The notes under the pieces were generated by a model, which saw nothing but the letters and a program-made list of their open reading frames with translations, had not been told where the DNA came from and did no database searches. The translations under genes were made by a program, and so were the position numbers. 64,000 nucleotides of DNA from Sphingorhabdus sp. 109 (GTDB lineage: Bacteria > Pseudomonadota > Alphaproteobacteria > Sphingomonadales > Sphingomonadaceae). Shown here one piece after another: positions 8,330 to 14,446 of the stretch (its first letter is position 1; each line of letters opens with the position of its first letter). The stretch spans positions 272,001-336,000 of the forward strand of contig NZ_LR732707.1 in assembly GCF_902506555.1 (NCBI RefSeq). Reading direction: 5' to 3'.

Positions 8330-9523
8330 ATGTCCGATCTGGAAACATTCCGCGCGGAGACCGCAGCATGGCTCGAAGCCAATTGCCCGCCGGAGATGCG
8401 CGAGCCGATGACCGGCGAAGAAGATGCCGTCTGGGGCGGACGCAATGCGACCTTCAAACCGGGGCAGAAGGAATGGCTGGATGTCATGGCGGCGAAAGGC
8501 TGGACGGTTCCGGACTGGCCGAAAGAATATGGCGGTGGCGGATTGTCGCGGGCCGAAACCAAGATCCTCGGCCAGGAAATGGCGCGGCTCAAATGCCGGT
8601 CGCCGTTGTCGAGCTTCGGCATCTGGATGCTTGGCCCCGCTCTGCTGCATTTCGGTACCGAAGCGCAGAAGAAACATTTTCTGCCGCCGATTGCGCGCGG
8701 CGAAATCCGCTGGTGCCAGGGCTATTCCGAACCGGGTTCCGGTTCCGATCTGGCCTCGCTGCAAACCAGCGCGGTCGACAAGGGCGATCATTTCCTGATC
8801 AACGGCCAGAAAATCTGGACCAGCTATGCCGACAAGGCCGACTGGATCTTCTGTCTGACGCGGACCGACAAGAATGAAAAGCACAAGGGCATTTCCTTCA
8901 TGCTGTTCGACATGGCCAGCGAGGGTGTGACGACCAAGCCAATCGTTCTGATCTCCGGCCAGTCGGCCTTCTGCGAAACATTTTTCGATGATGTGAAGGT
9001 GCCGAAGGAATATGGCGAGGGCGTTTCCTCGGTCGTCTATGAAGTCAACAAGGGCTGGGACGTTGCCAAATATCTGCTGGGTCACGAGCGCAGCATGATT
9101 TCCGGCGGCGGTTCGGAAGGCGCGACATCGCTGGGCGCCAAATTTGCCGACCAGGTCGGACGCGATGAAATGGGTCGTCTCGACGATCCGATGCTGCGCG
9201 CGCAAATGGCCGAGATGGACATTGAAGTCCTGGCTTTCCGTGCCATGGCGGAGCGCTTTGGCGATACGTTCAAGGCGGGGCTTTGCCACCCGGCGCAGCC
9301 CAATATGATGAAATATGCCGGCACCGAAATCAACAAGCGCCGCCACGAGCTGATCATGGCGGCCGGCGGCAGCGAAGTGCTGGAGTGGGAAAGCGATGCG
9401 AGCAATGGCGGGATGACCGCACGCAGCTGGCTGCGGACCAAGGCGAACAGCATCGAAGGCGGCACCAGCGAAGTGATGCTGAACGTCATATCCAAACAGA
9501 TATTGCGACTGCCCGGCGCCTGA
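8330..9523 (+). CDS. acyl-CoA dehydrogenase
   Basis: A 397-aa ACAD. N-terminal helical domain; the middle domain has GYSEPGSGSDLASLQT (FAD/substrate loop) and INGQKIWTSYADKAD; the C-terminal domain ends SIEGGTSEVMLNVISKQIL. The first step of beta-oxidation, alpha,beta-desaturation of an acyl-CoA, is expected. It is the first gene of a rightward operon with a second ACAD (82 bp later) and an SDR. Start: ATG 8330, 8 nt after AAGGA; the in-frame GTG at 8327 is less well placed. The leader is overlapped by the 8300-8317 palindrome. A 409-aa open frame on the opposite strand is only a shadow of this gene. Confidence 0.93.
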   Translation: MSDLETFRAETAAWLEANCPPEMREPMTGEEDAVWGGRNATFKPGQKEWLDVMAAKGWTVPDWPKEYGGGGLSRAETKILGQEMARLKCRSPLSSFGIWMLGPALLHFGTEAQKKHFLPPIARGEIRWCQGYSEPGSGSDLASLQTSAVDKGDHFLINGQKIWTSYADKADWIFCLTRTDKNEKHKGISFMLFDMASEGVTTKPIVLISGQSAFCETFFDDVKVPKEYGEGVSSVVYEVNKGWDVAKYLLGHERSMISGGGSEGATSLGAKFADQVGRDEMGRLDDPMLRAQMAEMDIEVLAFRAMAERFGDTFKAGLCHPAQPNMMKYAGTEINKRRHELIMAAGGSEVLEWESDASNGGMTARSWLRTKANSIEGGTSEVMLNVISKQILRLPGA

Positions 9524-9604
9524 CAGGCCATATCCCATAGCGATGATGGCGGACCCGGCCCGTGCCCGACCCCGCCGCGTACAATCTCAGACAAGGACTA
9601 GAAC

Positions 9605-10741
9605 ATGCCGCTTTATTTGAACGAAGACCAGCAGATGCTCCACGACAGCGCAGCCGAATTCATGAAGGGCGAGGCGCCGGTAGCGCATCTTCGCGAATTT
9701 CGGGACAGGCAGTGCAAGGACGGATTCTCGCACGCCCTGTGGAAGCAGTTCGCGGAAATGGGCTTTACCGGCATAATGATTGGCGAAGACGAGGGGGGGC
9801 TCGGTCTTGGCCATATCGAAGCGGGAACCGTGCTCGAGGAAATCGGTCGCAATCTGACGCCGTCGCCCTTTCTGACCACTGCGGTTGCCGGCGTGGAAGC
9901 GCTCAATGCTGGTGGCAAGACGCTGCGCGACAAATATTTTCCGGGCATTCTGGCAGGCGAAACCGTTCTCGGTCTGGCGATTGACGAAGGTGCGAAGCAT
10001 CGCCCGGACCAGATCGGCATGGCCGCAACCCGCGAGGGCAATGGCTTCAAGCTGGACGGCAAAAAGCAGTTTGTTGTGCAGGGAGGCTCTGCGGATATGC
10101 TGATCGTTGCTGCACGGACCAGCGGTGCGGCCGGTGACGACAAAGGCCTGACCCTGTTCGCGGTTGATGCCAATGCGGCGGGTGTTTCACGGGACAGCGC
10201 GCGGCTGGTCGACAGCGCGATGGCGGCCCATGTCCAATTTGACGGCGTGACGGTTGATGCCGACGCGGTGATCGGCGAGGTGGACGATGGTGACACTGTG
10301 CTGCGCCGTTTGCTGAACGCCGGCCGCGCTGGCGCCGCTGCCGAAACACTTGGCGTGGGCGCGGGATCGATGGATATCACCGTCGATTATATCAAGGGTC
10401 GCAAACAGTTTGGCGAACTGATCGGCTCGTTCCAGGCGCTGCAGCATCGCATGGCGCATCTGTACAGCGAGATGGAAATAGCCCGCGCTGCCGTTTTGAA
10501 AGCCCAGCAAATGCTCGACGAAGGATCATCCCAGGCGGAGCTGATGGTGTCGGTGGCCAAGGCCAAGGCGGGCCGGGCAACCGCGCTTTCGGTCAAGGAA
10601 GGCGTGCAGATGCATGGTGGGGTCGGCATGACCGATGAATATGACATCGGCCTCTACATGAAGCGGGACCGCGCGCTGCAGGAATTCATGGGTGACGCGA
10701 ATTATCACACCAATCTCGTTGCCGAAATGCACGGCTATTAA
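9605..10741 (+). CDS. acyl-CoA dehydrogenase (second of a pair)
   Basis: A 378-aa ACAD, divergent from its upstream neighbour. The middle domain is KLDGKKQFVVQGGSADML, where the usual SDL loop is replaced by LAIDEGAKHRPDQIG. The C-terminal domain has KGRKQFGELIGSFQALQHRMA and MHGGVGMTDEYDIGLYMKR. Adjacent, dissimilar ACAD genes often encode the two halves of an alpha2-beta2 enzyme, as in actinobacterial steroid side-chain degradation. One subunit then has a degenerate FAD loop, and the loop here is atypical, so a heteromer with the upstream product is plausible (inference). Start ATG 9605 with AAGGA 8 nt upstream. Confidence 0.9.
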   Translation: MPLYLNEDQQMLHDSAAEFMKGEAPVAHLREFRDRQCKDGFSHALWKQFAEMGFTGIMIGEDEGGLGLGHIEAGTVLEEIGRNLTPSPFLTTAVAGVEALNAGGKTLRDKYFPGILAGETVLGLAIDEGAKHRPDQIGMAATREGNGFKLDGKKQFVVQGGSADMLIVAARTSGAAGDDKGLTLFAVDANAAGVSRDSARLVDSAMAAHVQFDGVTVDADAVIGEVDDGDTVLRRLLNAGRAGAAAETLGVGAGSMDITVDYIKGRKQFGELIGSFQALQHRMAHLYSEMEIARAAVLKAQQMLDEGSSQAELMVSVAKAKAGRATALSVKEGVQMHGGVGMTDEYDIGLYMKRDRALQEFMGDANYHTNLVAEMHGY

Positions 10742-10752
10742 AGGACAGGATT

Positions 10753-11544
10753 ATGGATTTTAACAAACTCTTCTCGCTCGAAGGCCGCGTTGCCCTCGTT
10801 ACCGGCGGACAGCGCGGTATTGGCGCAATGATTACCGAAGGCTTTCTGGCACAGGGCGCTAAAGTCTATATTTCCGGTCGCAAGGCGGATCAGGGCGAAG
10901 CGGCCGCTGCCGAATTCGGCGAAAATTGCACCTATATCCAGGGCGATATTTCGACCTATGAGGGCTGCAAGGCGCTGGCCGCAGAAATCGCTGCGCGCGA
11001 AGAAAAGCTGGACATATTGGTCAACAATGCCGGCGTCGCCTGGGGCGCGGAATATGTCGATTTCCCCGAATCCGGCTGGGACAAGGTCATGGATACCAAT
11101 GTCAAAGGCCTGTTCTTCCTGACCCAGGCGCTGCATCCGCAACTGAAGGCGGCGGCGAGTTTCGAGCGCCCGGCCAAGGTTATCAATATCGCATCGATTG
11201 ACGGTATGAAGGTCAACCCCTGGGAGACCTATAGCTATCAGGCTTCGAAAGCGGCGGTCATCCATCTGACCCGCAAAATGGCCTCCAAGCTGGTGCAGGA
11301 AGATATCATCATGACCGGCATCGCACCCGGCGCCTTCGCCTCGACCATGAACAAGGCGGCCCGCGACCACGAAGACGCGGTCGAAAAAGGCATTCCGGCG
11401 AAGCGCATAGGACGACCCGAGGACATGGCTTCCGCCGCTGTCTATCTGGCGAGTGCCGCCGGTGACTATGTCATCGGGACCACCATCCCCGTTGATGGCG
11501 GCATCGTCAATGCCGCCAATCCCGGAGCGTCTATAGACGGCTGA
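10753..11544 (+). CDS. SDR family oxidoreductase
   Basis: A 263-aa SDR, third gene of the rightward operon, 11 bp after the ACAD, with AGGA sequences before ATG 10753. Motifs: TGGQRGIG, NNAGVAWG, NIASIDG (catalytic Ser), YSYQASK (YxxxK) and the C-terminal VDGG. It resembles RhlG/FabG-like 3-oxoacyl reductases with a glucose-1-dehydrogenase-type fold. In this context a 3-hydroxyacyl-CoA or hydroxylated-lipid dehydrogenase step is most likely. The gene ends 24 bp before the inverted repeat at 11569. Confidence 0.88.
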   Translation: MDFNKLFSLEGRVALVTGGQRGIGAMITEGFLAQGAKVYISGRKADQGEAAAAEFGENCTYIQGDISTYEGCKALAAEIAAREEKLDILVNNAGVAWGAEYVDFPESGWDKVMDTNVKGLFFLTQALHPQLKAAASFERPAKVINIASIDGMKVNPWETYSYQASKAAVIHLTRKMASKLVQEDIIMTGIAPGAFASTMNKAARDHEDAVEKGIPAKRIGRPEDMASAAVYLASAAGDYVIGTTIPVDGGIVNAANPGASIDG

Positions 11545-11568
11545 TCGGGCTTTCGCTTGACCGGATAA

Positions 11569-11606
11569 TCTCCATACTGTATTGATCGACTAATACAGTA
11601 TGGAGA
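11569..11606. promoter_or_regulatory. perfect 15-bp inverted repeat containing the RBS of the next gene
   Basis: TCTCCATACTGTATT (11569-11583), an 8-nt loop GATCGACT, then AATACAGTATGGAGA (11592-11606). The arms match perfectly. The right arm includes GGAGA, the only good Shine-Dalgarno of the lipoprotein gene (6 nt before GTG 11613). In RNA this would sequester the RBS; in DNA it could be a dimeric repressor site. No T-run follows, so it is not a standard terminator. A GATAAT at 11564-11569 could be a -10 box placing the repeat at the transcript 5' end. Confidence 0.7.
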
Positions 11607-11612
11607 AAGCCC

Positions 11613-12143
11613 GTGTCGATGAAATATCTGATCTTGGTGGCGGCCCTGCCGCTTGGTCTGACTGCCTGCAGCAAGGTTGAGGACGAATCATCTGACGGAT
11701 CCTCGGTTTCGATCGACTTCAGCGACGAAAACAAGTCAGACAGCGAAAAAATCAACATCGGCGGCGACGGCGAAGACAGCAAATTGTCGATCAAGGCGGA
11801 AGGGTTCTCGATGGAGATCGACTTGCCGTCGATCACGCTGGACAGCGATAATTTCGACATGAAAGATGTCGATCTTTACCCCGGCAGCAGCATCACCAGC
11901 TTCGATATAGAAGACAAGGACGAGCAAGGTGGCAAGGTCAGGGTCGGTTTCAAATCCCCCATAGGAGCGGACGAACTGGCCGACTGGTATGAGAAGCAAT
12001 TGACCGGCAATGATTTCAGGGTGGCACGCGAGGGAACCAGCCTGTCGGGGCAGACCGACGAAGGCGATCCGTTCGCGCTGGCGCTCACCGGATTGTCGGG
12101 CAAGGAGACCAAGGGCGTTCTGGAGTTTTCCGAACAGAAATAG
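11613..12143 (+). CDS. predicted lipoprotein, paralogue of the one at 61495
   Basis: A 176-aa protein with a lipoprotein signal (MKYLILVAALPLGLTAC, lipobox LTAC). The mature part starts with a Ser/Asp/Glu-rich linker. The C-terminal half has DVDLYPGSSITSF, then GFKSPIGADELADWYEKQL. The lipoprotein at 61495 shows the same order (IKLYPGADIQTS, then SADEVIEFYRKQM), so the two share a domain of unknown function. GTG 11613 (6 nt after GGAGA) fits better than ATG 11619 (12 nt). Outer- or inner-membrane-anchored periplasmic location is inferred. Expression is probably controlled by the inverted repeat that contains the RBS. Confidence 0.75.
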   Translation: MSMKYLILVAALPLGLTACSKVEDESSDGSSVSIDFSDENKSDSEKINIGGDGEDSKLSIKAEGFSMEIDLPSITLDSDNFDMKDVDLYPGSSITSFDIEDKDEQGGKVRVGFKSPIGADELADWYEKQLTGNDFRVAREGTSLSGQTDEGDPFALALTGLSGKETKGVLEFSEQK

Positions 12144-12253
12144 GTCAGAGTACAACTGTGGATTTGCATGATTTTACCCGATCGTCCTGATTGTTCAGGG
12201 GCCGGCCACCGGAATATGCTATGATCGCCTGAGTGAAAACAGGAGACATGGTC

Positions 12254-12940
12254 ATGCGTCACGGAAAAACTTCGGCAAAAATAATCGCCGCGCTTGCGCT
12301 GGCGGGAGCGCCGCTGGCAATCGTTTCCTTTACGGCCACACCGGCTATGGCGCAGTCCACCGGCGTGAAAAGCCTATTGGCCGATGCGTCGGACAGCGCG
12401 CTCGACAAACTGTCGCAGCCGGGCGCTTTCTATGCCGACAAGGCGGTGCGGGTGCTGTTGCCCGGTCCGCTGGAAAAGGCAACGAGCATCCTGCGTTTCA
12501 CCAGCAAGGCGGGGCTGACCAAGGACATTACCAAGACGCTCAACGAGGCGGCCGGTCGGGCGGCTCTCGAAGCCAAACCGCTGTTCCGTTCGGCGATCGA
12601 CAATCTCACGTTGCAGGACGGAGTCGGGATTGTAACCGGGGGCAATGAGGCTGGCTCGGACTATTTGCGACGCACGTCTGGCGAAGAGCTGGCGGTAAAG
12701 GTCCGTCCGCTGGTCGAAAAAGCGCTGACGGAGCTTGGCGCGTACCAGCAGGTTGAAAAGCTCGGATCGATCTCGTCGCTGGCCAGACTTGGCGGGGCTG
12801 ATATTTCGCGCGATGGTCTCACCGATAGCGTCACCGACCAAGCAATGGATGGCATATTCACCTATATCGGCAATGAGGAAGCCAAGTTCCGCAGCGATCC
12901 GCTCGACAAGGGCAAGACTTTGCTCAAGGGTATTTTTTAA
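12254..12940 (+). CDS. DUF4197 domain-containing secreted protein
   Basis: A 228-aa protein. It has a signal peptide (ALAGAPLAIVSFTATPAMA, cleavage after AMA). The mature part matches DUF4197: ADASDSALDKLSQPGAFYAD, IRF/LPGPLEKA, NEAAGRAA, a LTLQDGVGIV segment, the DYLRRTSGEEL motif and the C-terminal MDGIFTYIGNEEAKFRSDP. The family is common in Proteobacteria and of unknown function, probably periplasmic. ATG 12254 is favoured because AGGAG at 12241-12245 lies 8 nt before it; the longer frames (GTG 12233, ATG 12248) place the RBS wrongly. Confidence 0.85.
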   Translation: MRHGKTSAKIIAALALAGAPLAIVSFTATPAMAQSTGVKSLLADASDSALDKLSQPGAFYADKAVRVLLPGPLEKATSILRFTSKAGLTKDITKTLNEAAGRAALEAKPLFRSAIDNLTLQDGVGIVTGGNEAGSDYLRRTSGEELAVKVRPLVEKALTELGAYQQVEKLGSISSLARLGGADISRDGLTDSVTDQAMDGIFTYIGNEEAKFRSDPLDKGKTLLKGIF

Positions 12941-13119
12941 GGAAATCAGGTAGTTGTCTGGTATTTTGCGACAATGCAAGCCGGTTAGTCAGTTGCAAAA
13001 CGCGCAACTGAAATTACTCCATTTTCAATTGAAACCTAATGGCCATGCGACCATTTGCAGCCTGTAAGTTACGCAGGAAAAGAGATGTTTGATAGGCGTT
13101 TGTAATAAGGAGAAAATCC
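12941..13119. other. intergenic leader with a short hairpin
   Basis: No gene visible. TCAGTTGC (12989-12996) and GCAACTGA (13004-13011) form an 8-bp stem around AAAACGC. There is no T-run, so I do not call it a terminator. AAGGAG at 13107-13112 belongs to the small ORF that follows. Confidence 0.4.
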
Positions 13120-13194
13120 ATGAAAACGCTTTTCAATATTGTCGCCGCCCTCTCCGTCAGCAGCATCGTGCTGTTCTCGACGGTTCAGGTCTGA
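13120..13194 (+). CDS. 24-codon hydrophobic peptide or truncated signal-peptide gene
   Basis: A short ORF reading MKTLFNIVAALSVSSIVLFS then TVQV and TGA. The RBS is excellent (AAGGAG at 13107-13112, 7 nt before ATG). The product is a positively charged N-terminus plus one hydrophobic helix, which is either a small membrane peptide or the signal peptide of a gene broken just after it. A stem-loop follows at 13260-13303. No continuation with a clear protein character is found in the other two frames. A real translated small protein is possible but unproven. Confidence 0.45.
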   Translation: MKTLFNIVAALSVSSIVLFSTVQV

Positions 13195-13259
13195 GGCAAA
13201 AAAGTTACAATCCCGGCTGCCGCATCCTCCTCCCAAAAAGGCGCCGGGATTGGTCCAAC

Positions 13260-13303
13260 GGTCCGGTCCTTTCACCACCCCCTCCCGAGTGAAAGGCCGG
13301 ACC
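13260..13303 (+). terminator. stem-loop downstream of the 24-codon ORF
   Basis: GGTCCGGTCCTTTCAC (13260-13275) pairs with GTGAAAGGCCGGACC (13289-13303), with one bulged T. A second small hairpin, AGCGGA/TCCGCT, follows. There is no U-tract, so this may be a processing or attenuator structure rather than a strong terminator. Confidence 0.45.
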
Positions 13304-13802
13304 AGCGGACGATTTCTCCGCTGAACAGGCGAAAATCCTGCTTTCCACTTTTATCCACCATTCCGGCAGGAGTTTTCCACCACTGAATGCCTGTGCTGTG
13401 GATAACTTGTGATTATGCTCTAGGTGCGACTCGGCCTGGAGAGTCATATATAGGTCATCGGAAGGCAACCGGACGAACCAGCGATCAGTCAGCAATGACC
13501 CGCAGGACAGCCCGGAAACCGGAAGATGGTCGAGACGAGCAGTTTGTTTTTCGCAAGAAGAGGAAAATGATCTCTCGGTCGATGATCGGAGACAGTCCGA
13601 AAAGGGAAGGCGCAAGCCGGAACGGATCAGTCTGACGAGGATCATCAGGTGACTGGACCAATTGCGGGTCGGCAACCGAAGCGGATAAGCGCAAGCATAT
13701 TCGTGGATAACCACTGACCATTAACGCACTGGACCGGAAACCGGACGCCAAACAAGCGGCGACCGGAATCGCAAGAGGAAGGTTGCCCCAACAGAGGCGC
13801 AG
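13304..13802 (+). ncRNA. gene-poor region; candidate non-coding RNA ending at the 13803 terminator
   Basis: No convincing protein is encoded on either strand. The longest minus frame runs straight through the terminator, and the plus frames have atypical composition. The stretch is rich in GGA and repeats the 12-mer CCGGAAACCGGA at 13512-13523 and 13734-13745. It carries DnaA-box-like sites at 13341-13405 and 13702. A very strong intrinsic terminator closes it on the plus strand, so something is transcribed rightward here. I do not recognise it as RNase P, SRP or 6S RNA. The 5' end is not visible; bounds are those of the gap. Confidence 0.35.
13341..13405. other. cluster of DnaA-box-like sequences
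   Basis: Four sites fall in 65 bp against consensus TTATCCACA: CTTTCCACT (13341, 6/9), TTATCCACC (13351, 8/9), TTTTCCACC (13373, 7/9), and TGTGGATAA (13397-13405, a perfect box on the minus strand). Another 8/9 site, CGTGGATAA, lies at 13702-13710. The usual alphaproteobacterial origin neighbours (hemE, parAB, gidA) are absent, so a DnaA-regulated promoter or titration site is as likely as an origin. Confidence 0.4.
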
Positions 13803-13839
13803 CGGGAGCTTATCTTCGGGTAAGCTCCCGTTTTTTTTT
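13803..13839 (+). terminator. strong intrinsic terminator with C(UUCG)G tetraloop
   Basis: CGGGAGCTTA (13803-13812) pairs perfectly with TAAGCTCCCG (13821-13830). The intervening bases extend the stem by a G-U and a C-G pair around a UUCG tetraloop. Nine T follow (13831-13839). It acts on plus-strand transcripts. Confidence 0.92.
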
Positions 13840-14213
13840 GGCCGGTTGCGGCGGTTCGATGAGCGGGGGAATCCCGCCCCGCCTTCTTGTCCCGTCGGAT
13901 AACTCATCCGCTGTCTCCTTATCGTAGATCTGGATATGGCGGCGCAAATCGCCTGAATCGCAAGGAAAACGATCCGACAGGGTCATCTGGACATTGGCGA
14001 AAATTCTGTTCCGAGACGGCCTAATAAAGGGAAGGGCGCACGCATTCTCGGGACGGGCAAGGCAAAAAGTCTTCGCTTTTCCTGTTGGCCGTGATGGCGA
14101 TCACAGCGCTCATGAAAAGACTCGGTTAACAAGATCCTGCGGCATCGATCTGATGAACTATTTCACTCAATACGAAGCTGATGCCGTATCCCGCCCTTTT
14201 AGGGTAAACAGGA
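13840..14213 (+). other. gap without a clear gene between two terminators
   Basis: The only notable frame (13994-14230) overlaps the next terminator and has no recognisable protein features, so it is not called. CGGCATC and GATGCCG near 14140-14190 could form the closing stem of a larger fold. A second short non-coding transcript ending at 14254 is possible. Confidence 0.3.
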
Positions 14214-14254
14214 GAAGTCCGGCGGTTTAGCGACCCGGCCGTCGGGCTTCTTTT
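14214..14254 (+). terminator. intrinsic terminator upstream of katG
   Basis: GAAGTCCGGCGG (14214-14225) pairs with CCGTCGGGCTTC (14239-14250) through 12 pairs, two of them G-U, followed by TTTT. It insulates katG from transcription arriving from the left. Confidence 0.7.
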
Positions 14255-14446
14255 GCTGTGCGCGAAAAGCACCGCGCCGCCCTATGCTTCGGACCCCTGC
14301 CGATGGTCGGGCAAACGGCTCGAGCCTCTCGCGTTGCGCATTTGATCGATATCCTCAATTACTCTCAGGAAATTTACCGGTTTCGCCATTTGTCCGGTTG
14401 GACGTAAAATTCCCGCGTCACGATGAGACAAAAACAGGAGAGAGAG

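Noticed and set aside
8309-9538. A 409-codon minus-strand frame over the first ACAD, and a similar frame over frmA (20162-21265)
   Set aside because: Both are antisense to strong enzyme genes and show no protein family.
13341-13405. Calling this the chromosomal replication origin
   Set aside because: DnaA-like boxes are present, but dnaA, hemE, parAB or gidA are not nearby and skew could not be computed, so only a cluster is reported.
13485-13907. A 140-codon minus-strand frame in the gene-free region
   Set aside because: It reads through the intrinsic terminator at 13803-13839 and has no RBS or recognisable domain.
13994-14230. A 78-codon plus-strand frame before katG
   Set aside because: It ends inside the 14214 terminator stem and has no RBS or recognisable motif.
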